Positions 36,734-47,795 of a DNA stretch of 64,000 bases are shown piece by piece. Position 1 is the first letter of the stretch; every line of letters begins with the position of its first letter. Source of the DNA: Melitaea cinxia. Taxonomy: Eukaryota; Arthropoda; Insecta; Lepidoptera; Nymphalidae. The notes under the pieces were generated by a model. The model was not told the DNA's origin and did no database searches. It saw only the letters and a program-made list of their open reading frames with translations. The position numbers and the translations under genes were made by a program. The stretch spans positions 9,236,001-9,300,000 of the forward strand of contig NC_059414.1 of assembly GCF_905220565.1 (NCBI RefSeq), in the 5' to 3' direction.

Positions 36734-39694
36734 ATGAGTTCGAACCTAAAAATAAGGCCCTCAGTTCCCGGCAGCCCCACTATTCCCGGCTACGGCAGCG
36801 GCCGTGGTAACGGTGGGGTAGAGGGTGCTAAGAATCACCGGGGTACGGGAGGCTGCCATAGAAAAATATTCCTGGCTACGTATAATGGACGCACGCTACG
36901 GTTGGACCATCACCTCACCGAACTTGAGGTAGAACTTAGTCACATTAAGTGGAGCATACTGGGGTTGTCTGAAGTCCGAAGAGAGGGAGAGGACACGATG
37001 ATCCTGGACTCCGGGCACTTGTTCTACTTCCGTGAAGGTGATGGGCTTTCCCAAGGTGGCGTCGGTTTTCTGGTTCACAAGACTCTCACTAACAACGTTG
37101 TGGAAGTCAGTAGTGTGTCGACCCGGGTAGCGTACCTTGTACTTAAGCTCACCGACAGGTACTCCCTGAAAGTGATACAGGTATATGCGCCGACCTCGGC
37201 ACACTCTGACGATGAAGTCGAAGCCTTGTATGAAGATATCACAAGGGCCATACATGGCACTACTTCGACCTTCTACAGCGTTGTTATGGGAGACTTCAAC
37301 GCTAAAGTGGGAGTACAAGGCCGCGACGGATCGAGCATCGGACCACACGGATTGGGGCACAGGAATCACAGGGGGCAGACGCTTGTCAACTTCCTCGAAT
37401 CGGAGGGGCTCTTCTTGATGAACTCATTTTTTGAGAAGAAGCCCCAAAGGAGGTGGACATGGCAAAGCCCCGATACTGTGACGAGGAACGAGATAGATTT
37501 CATCATAGCGGATAAAAGGCATATATTCAGAGATGTCTCAGTGGTTAACAGGTTTAACACCGGCAGCGACCACCGGCTAGTACGGGGCACTCTGAATATA
37601 TGTCTCCGAAAGGAGCGGACCCGCTTGATGAAATCTACTCTCCGACCTACGCTGCCCCAAATACTATGTGGCTCCGAGCAGTTTCAGTTGGAACTCCAAA
37701 ACCGATTCGATTCGCTGGAAACTACTAGCGACGTGGACGAGATAACCGACAACGTGGTGAAGACGGTGTGTACACTGGGTCGCAGGCACTTTCCACCAAC
37801 AAAGCCAACGAAGCAGTCCAAACTTTCTCCCGAAGCCTTGGATCTGATGCGGCAGAGGCGCGAGTTGCCGGCTGCTTCGCCAGAACAGAGGGCTCTTTCC
37901 AAGAGGGTACGGAAAATTATTCGCCGAGACCTCCGCTGCTCAAATACGAGAGAGGTTGCTACTCTGATTGAGCAGAATAGGGGGTCCAAAGTTTTCCAAA
38001 GACCATTGGGGAGAAGCCTTCTTGCGAAGCTTAAAACAGCAGATGGCAGAACCGTCTGCTCTCGCCCTCAGGTCCGAGAAGAGGTTGAGAATTTTTATGG
38101 ACAGCTGTACTCGTCGAGCGCACGCAAGCCTGCGACTTGGGACACCGAAGATCCACGGGCACCATTGTTGCGCCATTATTCGGAGTGTATCCCGGACTTC
38201 GAAGAGGATGAGATTGGTGCAGCGCTCGGGCAGCTTAAAAACGGAGGGGCCCCGGGGGATGACGGAGTTACCACTGAACTCCTTAAAGCCGCAGGGCGAC
38301 CTGTCCTGAAAGCCTTGGCAAGACTATTTAACGCCGTCATCCACCGAGGTACCACGCCGGAGACGTGGTCCAGGAGTGTGGTGGTGCTGTTCTTTAAGAG
38401 AGGCGATAAGTCTCTGTTAAAGAATTACAGACCGATCTCACTTCTGAGCCACGTCTATAAGCTGTTTTCGAGGGTTGTTACGAATCGTCTCGCCAGAAGA
38501 CTCGACGAATTCCAACCACCAGAGCAGGCTGGGTTTCGAAATGGCTACAGCACCGTGGACCACATCCATACTGTTCGGCAGATTATCCAAAAGACGGAAG
38601 AATATAATCAACCGCTGTGTATGGCATTTGTGGACTACGAGAAAGCCTTCGACTCCGTCGAGACCTGGGCTGTCCTGGACTCTCTGCAGAGATGTCATAT
38701 CGACTGGCGATATATCGAGGTACTAAAATCTATGTACGACGCGGCGACGATGACCGTTCATGTCAATGACCAAAGAACAAGACCTATTTCCCTCCGGCGC
38801 GGGGTAAGACAGGGGGATGTAATATCACCGAAACTGTTTACCACTGCGCTAGAGGATGTTTTTAAGACCTTGGATTGGGGGGAACGGGGCATCAACGTCA
38901 ACGGTGAATTCATCTCTCACCTTCGTTTCGCCGACGATATTGTCATCTTTGCGGAGACGCTGGATGAGTTAGGCCAAATGCTGGCCGGCCTAAACGAGTC
39001 CTCCCGACGTGTCGGTCTCTGTATGAACTTGGATAAGACGAAAGTTATGTTTAACAACCAAGTCATACCGATACCGGTATCGGTCGATGGTACACTTCTC
39101 GAAGTTGTTCAGGATTATATTTACCTAGGCCATACTATCCAACTAGGCCGCAACAACTTCGAAAAGGAGGCCGATAGGAGGATTCGGTTGGGCTGGGCGG
39201 CGTTTGGCAGACTCCGTCGAGTCTTCACTTCGAAGATTCCGCAATGCTTGAAGACAAAAGTTTTCGAGCAATGCGTCCTGCCTGTGTTAACATACGGAGC
39301 CGAGACGTGGACACTGACCAAGGGACTGGTCCACAAGTTTAAAGTCGCTCAACGTGCAATGGAACGGGCTATGCTTGGGGTCTCTCTCAAAGACAGGATT
39401 AGAAATGAGACTATCCGCGGGAGAACGAAAGTAACCGACATAGCCCACAGAATTAGCAAGTTGAAGTGGCAGTGGGCTGGTCATCTGTGTCGCAGGACCG
39501 ATGGCCGTTGGAGTAGACGGGTCCTAGAGTGGAGACCGCGTCTTGGCAAACGCAGTGTGGGACGTCCTCCAGCCCGTTGGACCGACGATCTACGAAAGAT
39601 TGCCGGTGTAGGCTGGATGAGGGTTGCGGAAGACCGGGATGTGTGGCGCGAACTTGGGGAGGTCTATGTCCAGCAGTGGACTGCGATAGGCTGA
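36734..39694 (+). CDS. LINE polyprotein: APE-type endonuclease plus reverse transcriptase (986 aa)
   Basis: One uninterrupted frame encodes the retrotransposition enzyme: target-primed reverse transcription using an AP-like endonuclease to nick DNA. Endonuclease landmarks are visible: Asn51 in ATYNGR, Glu80 in GLSEVRR, GDFNAKVG at 186-193, and the SDH triad end at 278-280. Reverse transcriptase follows: NYRPISLLSHVYKLFSRV near 564, AFVDYEKAFDSV near 630, RRGVRQGDVISPKLF near 695, and the catalytic FADD at 732-735. The C-terminal region has the WQWAGHLCRRTDGRW segment, common in RTE-like proteins (often mis-annotated as craniofacial development protein 2-like). All catalytic positions I can check are intact, so it may be active. 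The start is the ATG at 36734, in a GC-rich context unlike the AT-rich flanks. Confidence 0.92.
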   Translation: MSSNLKIRPSVPGSPTIPGYGSGRGNGGVEGAKNHRGTGGCHRKIFLATYNGRTLRLDHHLTELEVELSHIKWSILGLSEVRREGEDTMILDSGHLFYFREGDGLSQGGVGFLVHKTLTNNVVEVSSVSTRVAYLVLKLTDRYSLKVIQVYAPTSAHSDDEVEALYEDITRAIHGTTSTFYSVVMGDFNAKVGVQGRDGSSIGPHGLGHRNHRGQTLVNFLESEGLFLMNSFFEKKPQRRWTWQSPDTVTRNEIDFIIADKRHIFRDVSVVNRFNTGSDHRLVRGTLNICLRKERTRLMKSTLRPTLPQILCGSEQFQLELQNRFDSLETTSDVDEITDNVVKTVCTLGRRHFPPTKPTKQSKLSPEALDLMRQRRELPAASPEQRALSKRVRKIIRRDLRCSNTREVATLIEQNRGSKVFQRPLGRSLLAKLKTADGRTVCSRPQVREEVENFYGQLYSSSARKPATWDTEDPRAPLLRHYSECIPDFEEDEIGAALGQLKNGGAPGDDGVTTELLKAAGRPVLKALARLFNAVIHRGTTPETWSRSVVVLFFKRGDKSLLKNYRPISLLSHVYKLFSRVVTNRLARRLDEFQPPEQAGFRNGYSTVDHIHTVRQIIQKTEEYNQPLCMAFVDYEKAFDSVETWAVLDSLQRCHIDWRYIEVLKSMYDAATMTVHVNDQRTRPISLRRGVRQGDVISPKLFTTALEDVFKTLDWGERGINVNGEFISHLRFADDIVIFAETLDELGQMLAGLNESSRRVGLCMNLDKTKVMFNNQVIPIPVSVDGTLLEVVQDYIYLGHTIQLGRNNFEKEADRRIRLGWAAFGRLRRVFTSKIPQCLKTKVFEQCVLPVLTYGAETWTLTKGLVHKFKVAQRAMERAMLGVSLKDRIRNETIRGRTKVTDIAHRISKLKWQWAGHLCRRTDGRWSRRVLEWRPRLGKRSVGRPPARWTDDLRKIAGVGWMRVAEDRDVWRELGEVYVQQWTAIG

Positions 39695-39718
39695 AGTGAG
39701 TGAGTGATTATTTAATTA

Positions 39719-42700
39719 TTCAAATATAACCATTAATTAGCCGAACCGAGTATATTTACTTACAGCAGAAGTTTTATCGAAGTAAAAATTAAATTACTGA
39801 ATATTCATAACATGTGCAATAAAAATACCAATAAAACGGCTTTTTAATTAATCCAGGAGCTATTTTATATTAGTTATTCCTTTAAATAATTTATTTAGTA
39901 TTTCTTTATACCAATATAAATAATAAAAGTCATAGGCAGAGAGGAAAATTCTTTTCTTTTTTGTTGGTAGTATGTAGTGTGTAAAATACTGTCAGATGCG
40001 ACTTTTTTCGTGTGATTGGAAAGTAACCATATTCTACTCCGGTCCTTGCGTGATTATTTAAAATCTACAATAATTCCTTGTAAAGACATTAACAAAAGAT
40101 ATCTTATTCAAATGAAATCTGTAGATTCTAAAATATGCATTATTTGCATTGAAATTGAGAAAAAAAATAGTTATAATTTTAATATTATTAATAGATGTAA
40201 AGAAGAAACATGTTATTATTTAGATGAATGAAGGCCTATCTCACAAAATCATAGTCAGCTGTATTAAACTTTTTTTCCGTGAGAAAAGCGCAGGTTACAA
40301 TGAGGAATTAGATCAAGCGTACAGTGATATCTTCATTGTATGAAACTTCACAAGCGTATTGCATTCAACAATACATGACTTAGCAGTTCATTTTTATGCT
40401 TTCTAACCATGCACTAACAACCTGATTGAGATGTTGAGATAAAGGCTGTTTTTTTTTGTTTAATTTTTCTTAATTAGACTGAAAATTTACAAAACATTAT
40501 TATTTGTTTTTTTTTTCTTCTAATGATTAACTTAGATAATAAAATAATGCTATGGATAGTTACTATAATCATACAAAATATAATTTAATTTAAAATTAGG
40601 ATTTCCGACATTTTTTTATAGAAACTGCGTGGGCCCGTTTTTTGTTTAAAATGTGCAATTACGAGTACCATTTTAATCTTTTATCGTAGTGGGTAATGTA
40701 GGTTATCATCGTTTTTATTCTTAACGTATCTACGGAAAGTATTACGTTATACGTGTTACGTATATTCTCAAAGTAACGCTACTGTAATGAGATTCTGTCT
40801 TAGGTTCACAACCTGTGAAAAATTTAAATGCTCATTAGAATTCATGGTTACGTTCGTAACGGTTCGACAACTTTGCGAGGACCAGAGTCCAAAAAATTAG
40901 AATAGTCGCTTTACATTTCGTGGTTTACTTTACTTAAAACATATTTAGTACTTATATTTTATTTGCATTCGTCAACAGTAAAAAGACAAGTGTTTGGAAA
41001 TAGGGGTGCAACCAAAACAGAGGGTCAATTTTGAGTTTAAAAGACACGTTAACCTTGTCCGCCGCTGGTTTTATCTACCACGAGATCTAAGTTATTGCGC
41101 CCCTCGTGTGTGTAATTATTTACCTTTTGTTGGCTAGTTTTAATGAACTCGTTTTACTTGTTTTTGTATGTAATTATAAATTAAGTAAAAAAGACGGTCA
41201 TTTAGTTAAAGTATTTGATTAACATATTTTGCAAGAATACGAAACAATAAGTTGTAATGTATAATATTGTACAGTCCAGAACACTAATAAGTATTTGTAT
41301 AATTAATGATATTTAAAGAAATATATAAAACATAAGCTTTAAATAGAAGCGAGGGACTCAAGACCGCACACTTAAACTAAACTAAATAGTAATAATTTCC
41401 ATTTCCATGTGTACAGTTGACGCTATTCGCTCTAAAAATTTCTTTCAATACAAGTCGCACGTATGACATCTTTTCATACAGTTTGTTGACTGTGCCAGCG
41501 GTGTCCGATGTCCTTTATACCTCGCCGACGCGTTCGAAGATGCGCGCATTGTAACGAAACCTGTTGCAATTTGACACCTACGTTGTTTCAACACTACATC
41601 AAATTGATGCTAGTTAGTACAAACGATGTCATGTAAACATACTGTTACATATTGGGATATTTTATGTAATAAATACTGTAAACAGTGCAATAGTACACTG
41701 TCAGCTACATCATATTTACTTATACTAATGTTGGTGTAGTTTAATCGTATGTATTAAGATTTGAGATTAGTAAATTAATTGATTCTTAAATTTAAAAAAA
41801 AATTGATAAGTTGCAAACGTTTTTCAAATTGTAGTAATCGTATAGGTATTATATTATATATTTCAATCATATAATTTATGCGCTGGACAGTCGTGAATCA
41901 TGATAGTGCGTGGTTGTTATGAAATGACTGCGGTCAACGGTGATTCATGTGTTAGCCTAGACTTAGTTACCTACTGCATTCATACAGCTTTCTCAGAGCT
42001 GCGTGTTTACTTAAGAAAGCGACACTTGCTTTGTATGGTTTGATGTACCAGATTTAAAATCTTATGAATGGTAGAATTTTTCTAATTTGTTGTAAAGCAC
42101 GTACGCACATTACGTTTTTTATATTTCGTTTTAATTATTTTTTTATCTCAAGCATTTACAAGATTAATTTATTTTTTCTTAAAATAACCGTATTCTTTTT
42201 GTATCTCGTAACATTATACATGCTATCGAGATTATTAAAGACTGCAAATACCATACGAATATTATTAGCAACTGCGTTGTCTTGAATGCTAACTATTGCG
42301 CGTCCGTACACGTATCGAATACATATGAATGACTGCTGTACGGCTGCCATACTTTTTACTCATCTTTTTGTATGATGAGGAATGCCATTCACTTGGCTTT
42401 GACATTCTTGTTTTTTTTTTTTATAAACCATTGTTTGTTATTATTCTGTAGCAAAATATATTTAAGCACTAAATGGTTTTTAAGAAAGATCTTGTCAATG
42501 TAATGTCCATAATTCTTCAAAATTCATTTTGTAATGTTCGATTCGATTAAACTCTTTCGTGTCTTTTCTCTCTCTGTGTGTCTCGTGTCTTTTTCTGTCT
42601 CTACGTGACATTGGCGAAATAATCTGTATCGATATCATGCCCTAATGGAAGCTATCCAATGAATGAATAATTGTAACCACATAGCGTTCAGCAAATTACA

Positions 42701-43069
42701 TAAAAAATCAGAATTTTCTCATTTGTAGATCTAATATGCTAATATTAAGCTAAAACTGCAAAAATTATGGAATCTTTTGTGACCAAAGTCTCCTTTAACG
42801 TCAGTTTGCCTTGAAAGACGTCGTTAGCGGTGTTTCCTATTAACATAAAAAAGTGATTCTTTAAGCCCAAGCTAATTTCGAATTCACGAGTTGTCGTAGC
42901 GTGTTACATAGAAATTGACACGCGAATTCTTGCCGAAGCAACGTTTGCCTTGGTATTATTTGAAATTCATAGATTGTGTGTATTTTAGAATTTTCAGATG
43001 AAATGCTAGCATATTTTAAAAGTAGATAATCACAAAAATAAACGTTGCATACTCAATTTCCCTAGTAGG
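39719..43069. other. AT-rich intergenic stretch, nothing recognised
   Basis: No copy of the window's repeats and no credible exon. A slightly GC-richer patch at 41440-41600 (TGTGCCAGCGGTGTCCGATG, ACCTCGCCGACGCGTTCG) is not explained. Confidence 0.45.
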
Positions 43070-43336
43070 ATGAGCACGCTACGCTTCCGCCTATAACATC
43101 GTGGGATATGCTGGGCATAGGCCTCTTTCCCCATGTAGGAGAAGGATCAGAGCTTAATCCATCACGTTGCTCCAATGTGGGTTGGAGGATGTGAACCTAG
43201 TGTACAAAAGCACAAAAATGCACAGACCACGACAAATTTATATATGGTTTATACAAGTATTAGTCATGTGTGGTGATCGAACCTACTGCTAGCGTATCAG
43301 CCACTTTCTGTGATCACTGTACCTAAGCATCATTGA
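43070..43336 (-). mobile_element. tRNA-headed SINE, diverged copy
   Basis: The reverse complement shows a box B-like GTAGGTTCGATCACC, a body lacking the CACCGTGCC segment, and the family end (TGGATTAAGCTCTGATCC, GGCCTATGCCCAGCATATCC). Confidence 0.65.
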
Positions 43337-44396
43337 ATATCATTTATATCTGTCTCATATATATCATTTTTTCAATAACAAAACTAGCGTTACTTTAAAC
43401 TTTTTGTTATTATTCTTTTACGTCTGATAGTTACAGCACATTCTGATTTCAATTTTATATTTCATTCTCTATGTAACCAGTTGTTGTTAGTTAATTTTAA
43501 TAAAACATGGCTTTATCTTTTCTAGGTTTAAAACTATATTTATATGCCATTAAAATCGTATAAAGGTTTGCAATAAATAGCATAAGATAAGCTGTTAATT
43601 CCGTATTTATAGCATAACTGTGAATACGTTACTCAATATTTATATTTAAACCAAAAACCACACCTTTTAACTCGCTAAGTTAACTAAATAAAATATCTAC
43701 CACAGGATTTTTCTTTACTTTAGTTTTATTTAATTGTAATACGTTTTACACGTCACAATAAAGTAGTTTATAGACGTGATAAAATGTAATGGCGGTTTTG
43801 TTAGCTTGTAATTTGGATCCAATGTTTACTTCGTGCAAACGTTGCGTGCAGCAACCCTAAAATTTTCAGGGTAATGAAATGTTGGTCATAAATTATCCTG
43901 TCTTTATTAGAAGTTTTCCCTTTTCTTTATCTAGTTTACGCGTATAAACCGTCGAAGAAACACAAAATATTTTTTGGCTAGTAAATTAACCAATAGAGTG
44001 ACTAAGATAATTTAGCAGATTGGGTTTGATAGTATATACATTAGAATAGAATAAACATTTTTTATTCATATCAATAAATATTCATGATGAGTAAACTGTA
44101 AAGATAATTATAATTTTAGATTTATCCTTAATATGTTCATAACAAATTTAAATTCTGCCTTTATAACGGAACGGAAATGTGATTTATTCATCGGGTGGCG
44201 TTACCTAAATAATCGATGTATGTATAATTATTAATAATTTTTTAACCGCTTTAAAAAGGGAAAATCTAATATATCTGCATACAAAAATAATAAAATTATT
44301 AAGCTAAAATGAAAATTAGCTTCAACACACATCAACAAACACGTACCAAGATAGGTAAACTAAATATTTTAAATCTTTCCTAACATTGTATTTGTA

Positions 44397-44447
44397 ACAA
44401 TTTATTTTATTTATTTATTTATAAAATAAATAAATAAAATAAATTGT
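44397..44447. repeat. 51-bp perfect palindrome (24-bp arms, 3-bp centre)
   Basis: ACAATTTATTTTATTTATTT and four more bases are followed by ATA and the exact reverse complement ending AATAAATTGT. Composition is only TTTA/TAAA units plus the ACAA/TTGT ends. Confidence 0.85.
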
Positions 44448-45879
44448 ATTATTATCCTTGTTGTAAATAATTCTCAAAGAAATTTTTCTTCTACTTACCA
44501 ATGTAAGCAAACAGTAATAACCCAACCGTGTTTGCAGCAAAACACTCCTTTCATCGTTTTTATTAAACGAGCGATATTGTTCTCTATATTCCACTCTAAC
44601 AGAATGAAACAAGGTCTAATATCATTGATAAAGCGTCGTAAACAACCATATAACACTTTTTCTTTGATAGCACTAGTTTACTCTCTATGCCGAGCCCTTC
44701 GGCGTGTGTAATAGACAAATATTATTACTTCAATACTCTCGCTTTTATTATGACATGTAGAGAAAAGTGAAACCTAATCGGTTTTTGAACTTGGCCTTTC
44801 TTTTCTATCTTTATTGATGGTCAAGAGTGTAATTTAAAATAATCGGTTGGTGTTTTGTGTTAATCACGTCGATCACGTTCAATAAATTGTGAAATAGATA
44901 ATTGGTAGTTATAATTGAAGTTAACTATTATGTGTTAAATAAAATAAAATGAAAAACTTATTATGTGTTATTAGTGACATAGGTACAATAATTACTCTAA
45001 AAACAGGTTTGTTTAGTGGGTATGTGATAGGTATAAATATAAATTAATAAGCTTAGGTTAGATGCTCAATGCTAATCTCTAGTTAGGCTAGCATTCAGTA
45101 GCTTACAATGGCAGTTAGAAAATGAACTGATATTTAACTTTAATATTTCATTTTGACCAGATAATTGATATGCGGCTTTATGAGATGACATAATTTCGTC
45201 CAATTATTTTTTATTTTCTCATTTTCCATAAAAATAATACAAGTTGTTATTTTTTATTACATATGAAAGTAATTTTTAGAAAACTTACGTACATAAGTCG
45301 TTTTACTTACGATTATGTTAATAAAATATCTGTCAACTTTCTACGCGTTAATTTATCGATTATTGGCAATGATTTTGTTTCCTTTTACAACTTTTTATAT
45401 TATAAATTGCGAGATAGCTTTTCGAATTGTCGCTGCGAGCAATCTTTGAAGGAATTTCTCAAAGAAAATATATGGCGGCTTTCTTCGCTATCTGCGACAG
45501 TTATCTCTAACAGGCCAATACTAACGACTGTTTGGTACATAATGAGATTTTATCACAGCGTAAGAAATCGTCCGTGACAAATTGAGACAAGCATTGTTTT
45601 ATCTACAACATGCAGTTCCGTTATGTCACATACGGCGAAAGTGAACGGAAACAGTTTGAAATTGGCGGCATACAGATATATGTATTATTTTCTCGTTAAA
45701 CTGTATGTAGTAAAAATCTAATATATTGTAAACCAGTGTTATAATAATAATTCAAATTATATCGATCCAAGATTATGTTTAGTTGTGTAAGACATATCTT
45801 AAATTTTATATATCTTAAATTTAATTTAAAGCGCAAGCGCGTTGCTAGGAGCTCTGGTCACCTCCCGAGTAGAAAAGTT

Positions 45880-46066
45880 TTCGTGTTCCTCAGAAGGACC
45901 GGACCAGGCATGTCTGATCTGGACCGGATAAGGTATGTAACGCAGAAGATTTATCTGGACCTGATCAGAGGTGATCATGAGGTGAGATTTCTGATCGGGT
46001 CCAGATCAGGAAGTCTCATCTTATCCTGATCAGCCGGTTCGGTCCGGTCCTTTTAGAAAACACGAA
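45880..46066. mobile_element. GGACC/GATC-rich fold-back element, 187 bp
   Basis: Inverted ends TTCGTGTTCCTCAGAAGGAC and (reverse of the right end) TTCGTGTTTTCTAAAAGGAC run 26 bp to GGACCGGACC with only a few mismatches. Inside, a second inverted pair CTGATCTGGACC / GGTCCAGATCAG is present. It lies directly beside a scrap of the 29115 repeat. Its GC content is far above the flanks, and its reading frames look like low-complexity translation and not protein. Confidence 0.7.
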
Positions 46067-46373
46067 TGTACTTATATTCTTGAAAAAATTGTTTAATAAA
46101 AAAAGCGAATTGATATTATAAATATGTTATTTAACATAATTATTATTATATTTGTTTCCGTTTTTTTTCCAATGTATTATTTATTTAAGTTTTTACTTTA
46201 AATATCGATTATTTTTATTTATTTTTATATTATTAATTAATAATTATTATTAATGCATTTACATACATACATTTTATTTATTAACTCCTAATAATTAACT
46301 ACTTCCTACTACTTACGACTGCTCCACTGTGTAGAAATGAACTCCCGGCTAGACTGTCCTGATAACTGTACTG

Positions 46374-46399
46374 TATATATATATATATATATATATATA
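46374..46399. repeat. (TA)n microsatellite
   Basis: Thirteen TA units between the two GGACC-rich blocks. Confidence 0.9.
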
Positions 46400-46423
46400 C
46401 TAAGTGCGCTTAAAAACATTGAT

Positions 46424-46645
46424 AGCGCGATTCAGGCTCAGTTCGCGTAATTTCTTTCAGGCTATCCTGGTCTGGACCGGACCAGGTCCTGATCCAGGAT
46501 GCCTTACCATACTTGATTATATTTTAAATCAGGCTATCCTTGTCTGGACCAAACCTGGTCCCGATAGAGCTTGCCGGATCTGGCATGCCTCATTCTATCC
46601 TGATCCGGTCCAGATACATGATCTGGTGGACCCTGACCTTTTTTC
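46424..46645. repeat. Second GGACC/GATC-rich block, related to 45880
   Basis: The words TCCTGGTCTGGACCGGACCA, GGTCCTGATCCAGGATGCC, CTATCCTTGTCTGGACCA, CTATCCTGATCCGGTCCAGA and GATCTGGTGGACCCTGACC belong to the same vocabulary as the 45880 element. Several short inverted pairs are present, with no single outer pair. An (AT)n run at 46374-46399 separates it from the first block. Confidence 0.6.
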
Positions 46646-47399
46646 TAGTTGGGTTACTCACCAACAGGAACACAACAACATTAATATACACAGGTAGTAT
46701 GTGTCTTTTTATGTATTCAATAAAAATGGCACATAGAATTTTTAGCTTGAAGTTCTAATTTATGTCTAAATGAGTTTTAACTTTATTGCGCATTAAAACA
46801 TTAATAAAGTATGTGGTATTTGTAGCTGCAGATTACGTAGTCGATCGAATTGTCCAAAAAAACTATTTCGAATTAGGGTCAGTCATCCCGACTGTATCTT
46901 TATAAAAAAAAAATCTTCTCGGTTACGATTCGTTTTGCTTTATAGTTGTTTTTTTAATGTTCCTGTAGATATGGCGTGTATTAAAAATAGTATGTTTCCG
47001 TAAGGATACATTTATGCATTTAGGATTTAAAAAATTAAATTAAGTAGAACGACAAAAAATCAGAACAAACCAGAAAAGTTTTTGTATCATTCATCATCAT
47101 TTTAATCTACGGCATTTTATGTCTATTATAGAAGAAGAAAAAAACCAATTTTTAACAGAATATAACATGTGAATTCTGCTTATGATTTCGATTTGACATA
47201 ACGGTTTTGTATTTGTTGAAATGTTTATTAGTTAACGATTCCTATGAGAATGTAGCGCAATTGCCTCCGATTGCTGCCATAAACACTTGATAGAAGTTTA
47301 GTTTTCGTTAGCTTAAATATGATATTTTATCTTCTAATGCTTAATGAAAAGAGAAAGAGGTTTTTCGTATAGCTTAGTTCAGTCATCCAGCCTTTACCA

Positions 47400-47784
47400 G
47401 TCAGTCAGTCAGTTAGTTATTGCAGTCCACTGCCACCCATAGGCCTCCCCAAGTTCGCGCCAGACATCCCGGTTCAATCCTCATCCAGCCTACACCAGTA
47501 ATCTTACGTAGATCGTCGGTCCAATGGGCCGGAGGACATCCTACACTGCGTTTGCCAAGACGCGGTCTCCACTCCAGGACCCGTCTGCTCCACCAGCCAT
47601 CGGTCCTGCGACACAGATGACCAGCCCACTGCCACTTCATCTTGCTAATTCTGTGGGCTATGTCGGTTACTTTCGTTCTCTCGCGGATGGTTCCATTTCT
47701 AATCCTATCTTTGAGAGAAACCCCAAGCATAGCCCATTCCATTGCACGTTGAGCGACTTTAAACTTTTACCAATATGTGTTTTT
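47400..47784 (-). pseudogene. 5'-truncated LINE fragment (C-terminal ~110 codons), frame broken
   Basis: On the minus strand this encodes the C-terminal part of the 36-kb LINE protein (AMLGVSLKDRIRNGTIRERT, then KMKWQWAGHLCRRTDG). Close to the end the frame shifts, so the terminal VYVQQWTAIG is lost. The 3' tail is a TGAC/CAGT tandem at 47400-47415. An 11-bp repeat AGCCTTTACCA at 47389-47399 and 47785-47795 looks like the target site duplication. About 18 bp next to the right copy (CTTTTACCAATATGTG) is extra and repeats part of the flank, perhaps filler from the insertion. Confidence 0.8.
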
Positions 47785-47795
47785 AGCCTTTACCA

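Larger units (their letters stand above)
36488..39706 (+). mobile_element. Essentially full-length RTE-like LINE with intact ORF
   Basis: The element is bounded by a 12-bp exact direct repeat ATTATTTAATTA at 36476-36487 and 39707-39718, read as a target site duplication. A 5' UTR of about 245 bp leads to one ORF. The 3' end is very short: the stop, then a small AGTG/TGAG tandem. Such simple-repeat tails instead of poly(A) are typical of RTE-type LINEs. The UTR and the ORF end recur in shorter elements across the window, so this copy is the likely autonomous partner of that family. The extreme 5' bases differ from the shorter copies, which begin CTGTGTGGCTA, so a few bases may be lost or replaced. 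Confidence 0.85.

Noticed and set aside
36896..39484. Minus-strand and alternate plus frames (up to 157 codons) inside the LINE
   Set aside because: Shadows of the 986-codon frame, whose RT and endonuclease motifs are unmistakable.
45263..45577. 104-codon frame with varied composition
   Set aside because: No family resemblance that I can name and no upstream signals; chance cannot be excluded, so not called a gene.
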